Of a stretch of DNA of 64,000 nucleotides, positions 16,302 to 27,101 are shown piece after piece (within the stretch, counting starts at the first letter, position 1; each line of letters starts with the position of its first letter). Source of the stretch: Bacillus inaquosorum KCTC 13429. Lineage in GTDB: Bacteria > Bacillota > Bacilli > Bacillales > Bacillaceae. Made by a program: the position numbers and the translations under genes. Location of the stretch: positions 1-64,000 of the forward strand of contig NZ_AMXN01000010.1 in assembly GCF_000332645.1 (NCBI RefSeq), read 5' to 3'. The notes beneath the pieces were generated by a model. The model ran no database searches, was not told the origin of the DNA, and was given only the letters and a program-made list of their open reading frames with translations.

Positions 16302-16559
16302 TTACATACGGCTTACGTATTCTCTGACCATTTCCGTTGATACAAGGCGTCTTGTCGGTACGATCCCTTTTTTGGCGAGCTGATTGATCTGCTCGGTAAT
16401 TTCATTAATCGCATCTGTAGTAAAAGGCTCATCGTTTTTGCATTTTGAAACCGCTTCTTCAATGGCCAGTTCACGCATGTTTTCAAGACGCATAAATGCT
16501 TTGATATGCTCGTGCTGTTTTGATGAATGTGCTGAAATTGCTTTATGTACCTCTGACAT
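16302..16559 (-). CDS. ypbS: YpbS, small helical protein of unknown function
   Basis: An 85-residue soluble protein, almost all helical, beginning MSEVHKAISAHSSKQHEH. It matches the DUF2533 family found in Bacillus. No catalytic motif or metal-binding pattern is evident. The start used follows a weak GAGATGA. It lies 64 bases after the dynA stop codon and may be cotranscribed with dynA, since no terminator is visible between them. Confidence 0.8.
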   Translation of the reverse strand: MSEVHKAISAHSSKQHEHIKAFMRLENMRELAIEEAVSKCKNDEPFTTDAINEITEQINQLAKKGIVPTRRLVSTEMVREYVSRM

Positions 16560-16623
16560 GAATCGTTCATCTCGCTTTTTTCTATTTAGTCTATCATGAC
16601 TTGAAATACAAGCCAACTGAATT

Positions 16624-19600
16624 TTACATTTTTATTGTATTGTCTGATCTTTGCCAGGAGATGCATGCTTGGTATGCCTTTTCAATTTCTTTCGCATGTT
16701 CCCCTTCCCCATATCCTCCTAAATACGTATCTTTTTGATCTTTTATTTGTGTCATTGCTTTTTCAGCCATATCTTCCTGCAAGCGCCTGAGGTGATCTGT
16801 GTAATGAGAGATAAGGCTTTCTTCTTCATTTTTCACCCAATCCTCTGTGATTTTCGTGAGCTTCATCCGTACAGCTTCGATGAAGGCCGCTTTTCCTTTT
16901 TGTTCAAAAAAGTGCTTCGGTGATTTGACCTCTTTTTGTTCCTGCTCGAAGGCACGTACATCTATTTTCGGTTCAACTTCCTTCAGCTGTATGCCGGTCG
17001 AATGCTGATCACCCGCATAAATGGAAAAATAACCGTCCGCGTTTAATGTTTTTTGAAAGCTTTCCAGCCACTCTTCGGTGATATGCCGCTCGATGAAACC
17101 GCTCATACGAACATCAAGTGTTTTGATTTCCTGAACATATTCAAACTGATACTCATGTAAGGCGGTTTTCATTGCCTTCCCGACGTTCTTTTTCCAATCC
17201 CCGTTCTGAAGCCCCGGATGAAATGCTGATTTTAGTAAATCATTCGCAAAAAAAGATAGTCGCTGTGTTATGTGATAAAGCTGCTCTCTTGTATCTTTTT
17301 TTACCTTCTCAATGATGGTTTCTGAGTTCCGCCGTTTCTCGATTTCGGCTGCTGTCCGCTCAAATGACAGCATAAGGCGCTGTTTCTGCGCTTCCTTTTC
17401 TTCCTTGGACTGATGCTGTGATTGGTGAAGCTGGAAAACAGTTTCGCATAGTTTGTCTGCTTCCGAACTGAGTTGTGCAGCTGCGGCTTTTTTTACATCA
17501 ACTTCGATAAACCGGTCTAAGTGCGTTCTTACTTTCGGGAACTGGTTATAAAATGATTCCGATTTTCCCAGCAGTTCCTCCTTACTTGATACGGTAAAGA
17601 GCTGCGGACTATGAATCCCTTCTTTTACAAGCTCTGTGCTGACATAATCGGTCACTGTTTCCAGCTCTGATTTATCTTTCGCAAGGTCTGCTGCATTAAT
17701 GACGAAAAACATTTTATCCATGCTGAGCGATTCTTTCACCAGCCCGAGCTTGCGCAAAAACGAACGGTCTCCTTTCGAGAAGGAGTGCTGATAATAGGTC
17801 ATATAAAAAAACGCATCGGCATCTTTAATATATTGGAACGCCAGCTCTGTATGCCGTTTATTCATGCTGCTCGCGCCGGGCGTATCAACTATTGTAATCC
17901 CTTTTTCAGTCAGCGGGCATGTATAATAGACCGTTACCTCTTTCACAGCGCAGGCCGTTGCCTCCTCTGCCACATACGGCTTTAATTCAGACAGCGGAAT
18001 CGTTAATTTCTTTTGTTCCTGTATATATTGGTGATACTTTTCGTATGCAAGCAGGAAGTTGCTGATTAATTTAATGTGTTCTTCCTGCATCCGGCTTTTT
18101 TTGACTGCCTTTTCCCACTTCTCTGTGAAAGAACGGCCTGTCGGTTCTTCTTGTATCCCGGTGAGCTGCAAAATGTCAGCCGTTATGTCATCCTCCGTCT
18201 TAAACACCACATCCGCTGTTTTGTTGATGTTGCCATTGGCTGGTTTTGTGATTTTGTTAATTGTGGCTGTGGTTGGCGTTGGTGAGGACGGCAGCACCCT
18301 TTCGCCGACAAGCGCATTGGCAAATGATGATTTCCCCGAGCTGAATCCTCCAAAAAGCGCAAGTGTAAATTTCCGTTCCTCAAGCCTTTTAATCCTTTCC
18401 CGAAAGGCTGAGGTTTGCTTTGACAGCATGCTATACTCGCCTAAACGGTCAGATAATGTGTAAAAACGTTTGATCTGGTCTTGAAGCGGCAGTTCTTGTT
18501 CCATTTTGATTTCTGGTTTCTGTATTGGCTGCTGTGTCTGCTGGCCTTGACTTCGTTTCTGTTCTGGAGCGGCCACTGTTTTTTTCTTCGTTTTAAACCA
18601 GTCAGTGTCTATGTGCATTGGGCATGCAGACTCTTCTTCCCAGATGGCCCATAAGCGATCGGCTTTCTCGCGGGCATTATTCTCTAAACGGGCCTGTTCT
18701 TGGAGAAGGACAAGTTTTTCTGATTCCTGAATGAGCCGGCCATTGATCGTTTGCACGTCTTCGGAAACACGCTCTTTCAGCATCGCGGCCAGCGCCTTTG
18801 TGATGTCTGCCGCTTCTCTCTTCGCCTCTTTGCGGATAAGCTCTGCCAAGTCTTTTGTATATTGCAATACATATTCAGAAGAAAAAGCTGCACCATGCTT
18901 GACCGCGCGTTCAATGATGTCAATTTCAAGCGGAGTGCGATAGGCCTGAATCTGCTTTTCACTTTCAGCTGTATGAACATCATATGTCTTGGCGAGTTTA
19001 TGGAACGTGTCTATCATGTGCCAATCCGCTTCGGCCTCTGTTCGTTTTGTCACATCAGAGAATAAAGCATTCCGTCTTCTATCTCGTTCCTGTGCAGTTT
19101 TTGCTTTAGAAAAGAAAAAGCCGGTTTTAAAAGAAGGCTCTCGCGATTCTAGAAATGCAGCTGCCAATTCACGCATTTCAAAAGGCGTCAGGTTGGCGTT
19201 TTTTAAAATTCGATTGATTTCTTCCTGCATCCTGTTTTCTGCCTCAGTCGCTTGTTTTGCCGCCTCATCCAATTGATTACCCAGCGATTGGACCAGATCA
19301 GTTTGTGTATCAAGCTGTTCAGCAAAGCTTGGACCGTCTGTTTCGTCTTTCAAAAGCATTTCGGTATGTTCCTTCAGCAGATTGCGGACTTTTTGTTCTG
19401 TTAAAGCCTGCAAATTGCTTTTTGATTGTTGTTTTATTCTTTTTAATTCTTCTCTCAGGCTCCCAATCTGATTGAACGGATGATTTGGTTCTGTTACTGA
19501 CGTAAAATAAAGTGATTCCTTTGAAATGCCTTCATTGCAAAGCATCTCCTCTACCTGTGTTTTATAGTCTTCAAAGTGTGTCTCCTTCTCATCATGCCGG

Positions 19601-20205
19601 TCAATTTGATTAACGATAAAATACACATTCGGAATGCTTTCTTTTATAGACCTGAGAAACTTAACATTTTCCTCAGCGTGCACGTGATTATAGTGAACGA
19701 CGTAAAACAGCGCATCCGCCTGATGGAGTATAGACGCCGCCGACAGAAAATGCGCATCATCTGTTGAGTCAATCCCGGGGGTGTCAATATACGCAACTCC
19801 GGAGTCGATCTCAGTATACCGGTCAAAAATTTCAACGCTTTCAATTTGCTCGCCGTCTTTGCAATATTGCTGCACCTTGTCTTTCTGATAAGCCCCCTTC
19901 AGCTCAGCGTATGCTCCGTCTGTTGTATGAAGCCGAACACGCTTTTCCCCGTTTCTGATCACAACAAGGTTAGCACTTGTCGGAATCGGGCTTGTCGGCA
20001 AAATATTCTCCATTAACAGGCAGTTCAGCAGTGAAGATTTCCCCGCTGAATAATGCCCGGTAAATGCGATATAAACCTCTTCATCAGCCGCTTTTTTCAT
20101 GACTGCTGCCAGTTTAGCAGCCCTTTGTTCATCTTGATTCTCGATGAATTGCTTATAAATTTCACCTGTTTTGTGCAAAAGCTCTTTTCTGTTTTGTTCT
20201 GTCAT
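16624..20205 (-). CDS. dynA: Double-headed bacterial dynamin DynA
   Basis: At 1193 residues this is a fusion of two dynamin-like halves in one chain. The first GTPase has P-loop GHYSAGKSS (50-58), DTPGIDST and NQID; the second has GGFSSGKSS (about 620), DTPGASS and NAAD. Long coiled-coil helices follow each G domain. B. subtilis DynA (YpbR) tethers and fuses membranes and helps cells survive pore-forming agents and phage. A Gln/Lys-rich linker (about 545-575) separates the halves. It is preceded by a separate small gene with its own terminator, so it needs a promoter in 20206-20311. Confidence 0.95.
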   Translation of the reverse strand: MTEQNRKELLHKTGEIYKQFIENQDEQRAAKLAAVMKKAADEEVYIAFTGHYSAGKSSLLNCLLMENILPTSPIPTSANLVVIRNGEKRVRLHTTDGAYAELKGAYQKDKVQQYCKDGEQIESVEIFDRYTEIDSGVAYIDTPGIDSTDDAHFLSAASILHQADALFYVVHYNHVHAEENVKFLRSIKESIPNVYFIVNQIDRHDEKETHFEDYKTQVEEMLCNEGISKESLYFTSVTEPNHPFNQIGSLREELKRIKQQSKSNLQALTEQKVRNLLKEHTEMLLKDETDGPSFAEQLDTQTDLVQSLGNQLDEAAKQATEAENRMQEEINRILKNANLTPFEMRELAAAFLESREPSFKTGFFFSKAKTAQERDRRRNALFSDVTKRTEAEADWHMIDTFHKLAKTYDVHTAESEKQIQAYRTPLEIDIIERAVKHGAAFSSEYVLQYTKDLAELIRKEAKREAADITKALAAMLKERVSEDVQTINGRLIQESEKLVLLQEQARLENNAREKADRLWAIWEEESACPMHIDTDWFKTKKKTVAAPEQKRSQGQQTQQPIQKPEIKMEQELPLQDQIKRFYTLSDRLGEYSMLSKQTSAFRERIKRLEERKFTLALFGGFSSGKSSFANALVGERVLPSSPTPTTATINKITKPANGNINKTADVVFKTEDDITADILQLTGIQEEPTGRSFTEKWEKAVKKSRMQEEHIKLISNFLLAYEKYHQYIQEQKKLTIPLSELKPYVAEEATACAVKEVTVYYTCPLTEKGITIVDTPGASSMNKRHTELAFQYIKDADAFFYMTYYQHSFSKGDRSFLRKLGLVKESLSMDKMFFVINAADLAKDKSELETVTDYVSTELVKEGIHSPQLFTVSSKEELLGKSESFYNQFPKVRTHLDRFIEVDVKKAAAAQLSSEADKLCETVFQLHQSQHQSKEEKEAQKQRLMLSFERTAAEIEKRRNSETIIEKVKKDTREQLYHITQRLSFFANDLLKSAFHPGLQNGDWKKNVGKAMKTALHEYQFEYVQEIKTLDVRMSGFIERHITEEWLESFQKTLNADGYFSIYAGDQHSTGIQLKEVEPKIDVRAFEQEQKEVKSPKHFFEQKGKAAFIEAVRMKLTKITEDWVKNEEESLISHYTDHLRRLQEDMAEKAMTQIKDQKDTYLGGYGEGEHAKEIEKAYQACISWQRSDNTIKM

Positions 20206-20311
20206 AAATCTGAACCCCTTTGTGCCGTTTCAATTGTGAATCTTTTTCGAAAGATCTGAATACATTCCCTTTCATTTTACACAAGAATGAGCCAAATTTC
20301 TTTAAGAGAAT

Positions 20312-20342
20312 AGAAAAAAGCCGCCATTACGGCAGCTTCTAT
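20312..20342 (-). terminator. Terminator of the fbpC micro-ORF
   Basis: AGAAGCTGCCGTAATGGCGGCTT on the minus strand forms a stem with one mismatch, followed by TTTTTTCT. The region between it and dynA (20206-20311) holds no gene I can support. Confidence 0.8.
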
Positions 20343-20379
20343 AAAAGAAAATCTGCAACTTTGACAAGTTCCAGATTCA

Positions 20380-20469
20380 TTAAACAGATTTATTAGAGAT
20401 TCCTTTTAATACAAAACCAATTAATACACTATATGTACAAACCGCCCCAAGCAAAAACAACATTGTCAT
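20380..20469 (-). CDS. fbpC: 29-residue Fur-controlled small basic protein, probably FbpC
   Basis: The frame MTMLFLLGAVCTYSVLIGFV-LKGISNKSV has one hydrophobic helix (3-20) and a short basic tail. GGTGA precedes the ATG; an ATG four codons earlier (20481) is an alternative. Two Fur-box-like sites lie upstream (20488-20502, 20521-20535) and a terminator lies downstream. FbpC of B. subtilis is a 29-residue, Fur-repressed protein of the iron-sparing response that works with the FsrA RNA. Size, charge and Fur boxes agree; identification rests on those and not on a remembered sequence. Confidence 0.7.
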   Translation of the reverse strand: MTMLFLLGAVCTYSVLIGFVLKGISNKSV

Positions 20470-20487
20470 TTGCTTCACCATCCTGAT

Positions 20488-20535
20488 TGAGAATCTTTTT
20501 CAAATTCATTTTAACATGAATGAGAATGATTTTCA
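20488..20535. promoter_or_regulatory. Pair of Fur-box-like sites
   Basis: TGAGAATGATTTTCA (20521-20535) matches TGATAATNATTATCA at 12 of 14 defined positions. TGAGAATCTTTTTCA (20488-20502) matches at 11. They lie between the bpsB stop and the fbpC start, so iron repression of the small gene is expected. Confidence 0.7.
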
Positions 20536-20539
20536 ATCG

Positions 20540-21046
20540 CTATTTTATGCTGTATTCCTCTAATGCTTTGTCTTCTGCACGAATTCTGACGGTTAACAAA
20601 ACGGCATTTAAAATGGAAAACAGACACATGGTGACGTACGCTTGATATAGCAGCGGAATCAATAAGATTTCTAGTATAACAACGGTATAGTTTGGATGCT
20701 TCATCCATTTATAAGGGCCTTTTTTTACAAGCTCCACACCTGGAACGACAAGGATTTTCGTATTCCAATATGCTCCTAAAGAACAAAGCGCCCAATACCG
20801 CACTGCCTGCACGATTAAAATAACCGCAGCGATACCGATCCACCAGCTTGACGGCTGTTTGTTCATCAGCAGCACTTCCGCAATTAAAGACAGGAAAAAA
20901 AGGATGTGCATGATGATGATATACGGATAGTGGCTCTCACCGAATTCGATCGCCCCTTGTTTCTTTACCTTTTGTTCGTTTTGTCTGGCTACTGCCATTT
21001 CAGCTGCTCTTTGAGCGATGAGAATGGCGATTAACAACCAAAACAT
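20540..21046 (-). CDS. bpsB: Alkylpyrone O-methyltransferase BpsB (YpbQ)
   Basis: A 168-residue membrane protein of the isoprenylcysteine carboxyl methyltransferase family, with four or so hydrophobic segments (N-terminal FWLLIAILIAQRA; 45-60; 72-88; 125-150). The signature GPYKWMKHPNY near residue 110 and the C-terminal EEY are typical. In B. subtilis it methylates the hydroxyl of alkylpyrones made by BpsA. It starts three bases after bpsA ends, so the two form a two-gene operon. No separate terminator was found before fbpC. Confidence 0.92.
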   Translation of the reverse strand: MFWLLIAILIAQRAAEMAVARQNEQKVKKQGAIEFGESHYPYIIIMHILFFLSLIAEVLLMNKQPSSWWIGIAAVILIVQAVRYWALCSLGAYWNTKILVVPGVELVKKGPYKWMKHPNYTVVILEILLIPLLYQAYVTMCLFSILNAVLLTVRIRAEDKALEEYSIK

Positions 21047-21049
21047 GAG

Positions 21050-22147
21050 TCAAGCCCCCTTTTCCCAGCTGAATAACAGCAGCTCTGATGAAAATCCCGG
21101 CCCTAATGCGCCAATCAGTCCCCGTTCTGCTTCCTTTTTATGTCCGTACAGCAGATGGTCTTTGATCACATACAATATTGTGGCTGAAGACATATTTCCG
21201 TGCTTTTGTAAAATGCTTTGTGCAGATGAAAGCTTTTCCGGTGAAAGCTCGAGACTTTTGATGTATGCTTCAATCACTTTTTTTCCGCCAGGATGTGCAA
21301 AAAAAACACTGATATCAGTGAATGACAGCTGATGTTTGTCTAAAAAAACCTGTACATTTGTTTTGAGCCATTTTTCTACTAAAGTCGGAATATCTCTTGA
21401 GAAAATGACTTTGAATCCTTGATCTGTAAAGTCCCAGCCCATGACATCTTCTGATTGTTTCATCAAAACAGATTGGGAATCTGTTACCTTTGGCGCAAGC
21501 TTCAGTTTTGACATCCTGCGGTCTGCCTTCTCCCCGCATAATAAGGCTGCAGCAATGCCATCGCCAAAAAGCGAGGTGCCAATAAGATTGCTTTTCGTTT
21601 TATCTTCCGGCTGGAATGTCAGGCTGCATAGCTCAGCAGCAATGACGAGCACGAAAGCCTCAGGATATGCTTTGCAGTATTCGGCTGCGCGCGCAAGTCC
21701 GCTGGCCCCTCCTGCGCAGCCTAGGCCCCAAATCGGAATCCGCTTCGTATATGGAGAAAATGGAAGTTCATTCATGAGCCGCGCCTCAATGCTCGGTGTG
21801 GAAAGGCCCGTGCTGGAGACAAAAAAAACAGCGTCCACTTTCTCATAAGGGATGGCTTCTTGAAAAAATCCAGGATGAGAGAGGCACTCGCGAACAGCCT
21901 CTATGCTGTGCTTAAGTGTTTCTTCTATGTATATTTGATTTTTTTCTTCGAAGCTGTGACCCTCTTTATACCATTCAATCGGCTTGACAAATTGCCTCGT
22001 TTGAATTTGCCCGTTTTTAAAGGAGGTTAACAGCCGGTCAATATCTTTAAAGGAATGCTGAAACATATACCGGGCAAACTCAGCCGCTTTGTCTTGGTTT
22101 ACATCGTACGCAGGAAGACTTGTTCCGATGGATAAAATAAACGCCAT
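21050..22147 (-). CDS. bpsA: Type III polyketide synthase BpsA (BcsA)
   Basis: A 365-residue chalcone-synthase-like enzyme that condenses long-chain acyl-CoA with malonyl-CoA to triketide and tetraketide alkylpyrones. The Cys-His-Asn triad is present: Cys in WGLGCAGGASG, His in FFAHPGGKK and Asn in GNMSSATILY. The start ATG is preceded by AAAGAGGTGATCGC; an upstream ATG, 17 codons earlier, lacks a ribosome binding site. The gene follows the pbuX terminator and leads bpsB. The earlier symbol bcsA must not be confused with cellulose synthase. Confidence 0.95.
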   Translation of the reverse strand: MAFILSIGTSLPAYDVNQDKAAEFARYMFQHSFKDIDRLLTSFKNGQIQTRQFVKPIEWYKEGHSFEEKNQIYIEETLKHSIEAVRECLSHPGFFQEAIPYEKVDAVFFVSSTGLSTPSIEARLMNELPFSPYTKRIPIWGLGCAGGASGLARAAEYCKAYPEAFVLVIAAELCSLTFQPEDKTKSNLIGTSLFGDGIAAALLCGEKADRRMSKLKLAPKVTDSQSVLMKQSEDVMGWDFTDQGFKVIFSRDIPTLVEKWLKTNVQVFLDKHQLSFTDISVFFAHPGGKKVIEAYIKSLELSPEKLSSAQSILQKHGNMSSATILYVIKDHLLYGHKKEAERGLIGALGPGFSSELLLFSWEKGA

Positions 22148-22193
22148 GCGATCACCTCTTTGCATACATTGTTCCGCAACGATCTTTTTTATA

Positions 22194-22219
22194 TGCAAAA
22201 AACTCCGCCGCGGCGGAGT

Positions 22220-22220
<1 letters not shown>
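22194..22220 (-). terminator. Terminator of xpt-pbuX
   Basis: AACTCCGCCG/CGGCGGAGTT is a perfect 20-base palindrome followed by TTTTTT on the minus strand; it abuts the pbuX stop codon. Confidence 0.9.
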
Positions 22221-24123
<1,903 letters not shown>

Positions 24124-24142
24124 TTACCTCCGTTATGAGAAT

Positions 24143-24183
24143 AAAAAAAGCATTGCCCGCTCAAAAAAGAGCAAGCAATGCTG
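24143..24183 (-). terminator. Riboswitch terminator of xpt leader
   Basis: GCATTGCTTGCTC pairs with GAGCGGGCAATGC around a T-rich loop, followed by TTTTTTTATTC. Its 5' arm can alternatively pair with GAGCAATG next to aptamer helix P1, which is the expected antiterminator. A smaller hairpin with T-run (24190-24214) precedes it. Confidence 0.8.
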
Positions 24184-24220
24184 ATATAATAAAAAACCGT
24201 ACACGTGCGGTCTCATTGCT

Positions 24221-24289
24221 CACTCATAGTCGAACATTTACGGTGTCCGGTAGAAACTTGCGTGCCATATCCACGCGATTATATGAGTG
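24221..24289 (-). promoter_or_regulatory. Guanine riboswitch aptamer of xpt-pbuX
   Basis: The minus strand carries the purine aptamer: P1 CACTCATA/TATGAGTG, loop core TATAATCGCGTGGATATGG, P2 CGTGGATATGGCACG, J2/3 TTTCTACC, P3 CGGACA/TGTTCG and J3/1 with C in GACTAT. The C in J3/1 selects guanine or hypoxanthine over adenine. Compared with the 168 version I remember, P1 and P3 carry changes that keep pairing. Guanine binding promotes the terminator downstream. Confidence 0.95.
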
Positions 24290-24309
24290 TTCCTATGATA
24301 TTGTAATAA

Positions 24310-24315
24310 ATTATA
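24310..24315 (-). promoter_or_regulatory. -10 region of the xpt promoter
   Basis: TATAAT on the minus strand, giving a leader of about 185 bases. The -35 (TATGCA at 17 bp) is weak, common for PurR-controlled promoters. Confidence 0.6.
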
Positions 24316-24352
24316 TCAAAATTCTAATCTCTTGCATAGACAAAAAAACAAA

Positions 24353-24396
24353 ATTTCCGAACTTTATTTTTATTTTCTTGATAATCATTCGTCTTT
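24353..24396. promoter_or_regulatory. PurR-type box pair upstream of xpt
   Basis: ATTTCCGAACTTT (24353-24365) matches the PurBox consensus AWWWCCGAACWWT fully. A weaker inverted copy (AAAGACGAATGAT on the minus strand, 24384-24396) follows after 18 bases. Spacing and divergence fit PurR control of xpt-pbuX. Confidence 0.7.
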
Positions 24397-24412
24397 TATG
24401 TATTTTGATTCT

Positions 24413-24445
24413 AAAAAAGCCTGACGGCCGCACCGCCAGGCTTTT
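24413..24445 (-). terminator. Intrinsic terminator of ypwA
   Basis: AAGCCTGNCGG/CCGNCAGGCTT stem with one mismatch; a six-T run follows on the minus strand. Confidence 0.85.
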
Positions 24446-24447
24446 GA

Positions 24448-25953
24448 TTACGACAGATAGAGATTTGAATATTTGTTTGACAAATAGTCAATCAAATAAC
24501 GTACATTCAGCTCTTCTCCTGTTCCATCTTTAATAATGTCTAACGGCTTTTTCCGTTTTCCGTGAATGTGTACCTTTTCCGTCAGCCATTGTTTTATCGG
24601 ATGAAATTCCCCTCTTTCCAAAAGAGTGTCAAACTCAGGCAGATCCTCGAGCATTTTTTGTTTCAGCTGAGCCGCATACATGTAGCCAAGCGCATAGGAT
24701 GGGAAGTAGCCGAAATCTCCTCCTGCCCAATGGACGTCCTGTAAAATCCCCTCTGCGTCCGTCTGTGGTGTAATCCCTAAGTAATCCTGGTATTTTTGAT
24801 TCCAAAGCGACGGCAGTTCTTCTACAGACACTTCATTGCTGAAAATCGCTTTTTCAATTTCATATCGGATGATAATATGAAGAGGATACGTTAATTCATC
24901 CGCTTCAACCCTGATGAAGGAAGGTTTTGATTCATTGATTGCACGGACAAAATCATCCAGCGAGATGTCCTTGAACTGTTTAGGTGATGCTTCTTGAATC
25001 TTCTTATAGTACGGTGTCCAAAAATGCTTGTTGCGGCCGATAAAATTCTCGTAAAATAATGATTGAGATTCATGGATTCCCATTGATGCACCGTCTGACA
25101 AGTTCGTGCCGCTCAGTGCTTCGTCAATATTTTGCTCATATATCGCGTGACCGCACTCATGAATGGTGCCGAAGATCGCCGTACGGAAATCTTTTTCATC
25201 ATATCTCGTCGTGACCCTAACGTCTCCGCGGTTCATCGTGGTCGCAAACGGATGAACAGTTTCATCAAGCCGTCCGCCATCAAAATCGTAGCCAAGCTCC
25301 TGTAAAAAATACAGGCTGAGCTCTTTTTGCTTTCCTTTAGGGAACTCTCTTGTGATAAAGCTTGTATCTGGTTTATTTCCGGAAGCTGTCACCTGTGTAA
25401 CAAGAGGAATAATTGCTTCCTTGAGCTCGGAAAACAGCTGATCAAGCACCTTTACCGTGACACCCGGCTCAAACAAATCAAGCAATGCATCATAAGGATG
25501 CTCTTGATAACCCCAATATGTAATAAAACGTTTATTGAATTCAATCAGCTGCTCTAAATATGGGGAAAACAAGCTGAAATCAGATTTCCCTTTCGCTTCT
25601 TCCCACGCGGTTTCTGCCTTTGAACACAGAATCACGTATTCCTTGTATTCAGCCTCAGGGATTTTTTTATTCTCTTCATACTCTTTTTTCGCTAGCTCCA
25701 CTGCCTTTTTCGTATCTTCAGATAAGTCATCAAATCGTTCATACAGGGCATCAATAAGCTCCTTCATCCGATCTGAAGTTTGGATATTGAATATATCTGT
25801 TGAAAGCTGTCCGATACTTTCGGCACGGTCCTCTGAGCCGTTTTTTGGCGCACCTGTTCTGGAGTCCCAGTGCATTAACGCAACTGCTTCGCTGTAATGT
25901 GAGATTCTTTTTAAAAGATCAAAAAATTCCTTTTCATATGTATGTATCTCCAT
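24448..25953 (-). CDS. ypwA: M32 family metallocarboxypeptidase YpwA
   Basis: A 501-residue zinc carboxypeptidase of the Taq/thermostable CP1 family, removing C-terminal residues with broad specificity. The zinc motif HECGH (about 262-266) lies in FGTIHECGHAIYEQ, with the downstream Glu in GIHESQSLFYEN. DSRTGAP near residue 30, and HWAGGDFGYFPSYALGYMYAAQL near 420, are family blocks. The start ATG lies eight bases after GGAGG; an ATG six bases upstream overlaps the ribosome binding site. It is monocistronic with a strong terminator. A physiological substrate is not known to me. Confidence 0.95.
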   Translation of the reverse strand: MEIHTYEKEFFDLLKRISHYSEAVALMHWDSRTGAPKNGSEDRAESIGQLSTDIFNIQTSDRMKELIDALYERFDDLSEDTKKAVELAKKEYEENKKIPEAEYKEYVILCSKAETAWEEAKGKSDFSLFSPYLEQLIEFNKRFITYWGYQEHPYDALLDLFEPGVTVKVLDQLFSELKEAIIPLVTQVTASGNKPDTSFITREFPKGKQKELSLYFLQELGYDFDGGRLDETVHPFATTMNRGDVRVTTRYDEKDFRTAIFGTIHECGHAIYEQNIDEALSGTNLSDGASMGIHESQSLFYENFIGRNKHFWTPYYKKIQEASPKQFKDISLDDFVRAINESKPSFIRVEADELTYPLHIIIRYEIEKAIFSNEVSVEELPSLWNQKYQDYLGITPQTDAEGILQDVHWAGGDFGYFPSYALGYMYAAQLKQKMLEDLPEFDTLLERGEFHPIKQWLTEKVHIHGKRKKPLDIIKDGTGEELNVRYLIDYLSNKYSNLYLS

Positions 25954-26030
25954 ATCCATTCCCTCCCTATTTTAGCCGTTCCATTACAGGCTAATGGAAG
26001 GGGGTATGAAAGTCAAATTGTTTGTATAAG

Positions 26031-26059
26031 AGGCTGCCGGTATTTTTGACGGCAGCCTT
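26031..26059 (-). terminator. Terminator at the end of the kdgRKAT operon
   Basis: AGGCTGCCG/CGGCAGCCT with a ten-base loop, seven bases past the kdgT stop. The minus-strand T-tract is modest. Confidence 0.7.
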
Positions 26060-26065
26060 CTTTGT

Positions 26066-27058
26066 TCAGTTGATCGTCATTTGATTTTTTGGCGGCGGTG
26101 TTTTCCGCTTTTTCTCATTGATTTTTTTATCCACCCACACTGTTGCCAGCGGGGTTAGCAGCGAGGTGACAATAACGCTTGTCGCTATGATTGCCGTTGC
26201 TGATTCAGCAACTGGCGCAAACGAAGCATTCGCTTCCGCTAATGCGTATGGCACGGCTACAGCCGCCCCCGCCGTAGAAGAAGCTGCCACTCCCGCGACG
26301 CCGTCTCCCCGCGCGACAAAACGATCAAGCAAAAACAAGGAGCCGCCCGATAAAATAACGACAGAAACACCGATAAAAATGCCGAGCAGCCCTGATTGGA
26401 TCAGCATTCCAAAATTCAAGGTGTTGCCGAGCGAAAAGGCAAAAAACGGGATGATCGCCGGTACAACCTTGCTGAATAAGTCTCTGAGATCATGATCAAG
26501 ATTTCCAAGTATACAGCCGAGTAAAAACGGGATGACTGTCGCTGCCAGCGTTTCCCACGGGAATGCCGCAAGTCCCGTCACACCAAACGTCACCATGGTC
26601 ATAAAAGGCCCTGATTCTGTACTGATAAACGCGAAAGCGCCCGCATCCTCTTTTCTTTCCATATGGTTCATAAGCGCCAAATACAGGCCGCCGTTCGTTT
26701 CATTCATTACCGCGACAATTGCTAAAACAGAAAGACCTGCAAAAAAGCCGGATTGTATGCCTTCATCAGGTATAAATTGCGCTGCGATCACGCCGAGCAG
26801 CGCCGCAAATCCGACCTTCCCCAATAATAATGTGATTCCTTTCCTTGCGATATAGCCTGAAGAACGAAAATCAATCGTCGCTCCTACGCAAAAAATAAAA
26901 ACACCCAGTATCGGCAGCGTTCCGGTAATCAAAGCACCCGTAAACCCTCCAAAGAACTCCGCTGTTCCAGGCGCAAACGTATTGAGCGCCGCTCCCAGAA
27001 ACAGCGGAATAATCATCATTCCGCCAGGTACCCGTTCAATTGTCGCTTTGATTTTCAT
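26066..27058 (-). CDS. kdgT: 2-keto-3-deoxygluconate permease
   Basis: Takes up 2-keto-3-deoxygluconate by proton symport. The 330-residue protein has about ten hydrophobic segments and starts MKIKATIERVPGGMMIIPLFLGA, the KdgT family N-terminus. Other family blocks are GATIDFRSSGYIARKG and STAGAAVAVPYALAEAN. The start ATG is 43 bases past kdgA; an in-frame ATG inside kdgA is rejected. It is the last gene of kdgR-kdgK-kdgA-kdgT, and the imported sugar is the substrate of KdgK. Confidence 0.96.
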   Translation of the reverse strand: MKIKATIERVPGGMMIIPLFLGAALNTFAPGTAEFFGGFTGALITGTLPILGVFIFCVGATIDFRSSGYIARKGITLLLGKVGFAALLGVIAAQFIPDEGIQSGFFAGLSVLAIVAVMNETNGGLYLALMNHMERKEDAGAFAFISTESGPFMTMVTFGVTGLAAFPWETLAATVIPFLLGCILGNLDHDLRDLFSKVVPAIIPFFAFSLGNTLNFGMLIQSGLLGIFIGVSVVILSGGSLFLLDRFVARGDGVAGVAASSTAGAAVAVPYALAEANASFAPVAESATAIIATSVIVTSLLTPLATVWVDKKINEKKRKTPPPKNQMTIN

Positions 27059-27101
27059 ATGTGGATTCTCCCATCCTCCGGTTATGAAAAAACAATACCC
27101 C

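Noticed and set aside
18059..18463. A 134-codon plus-strand frame inside dynA
   Set aside because: Antisense to the second GTPase domain of dynA; shadow of coding sequence with no ribosome binding site.
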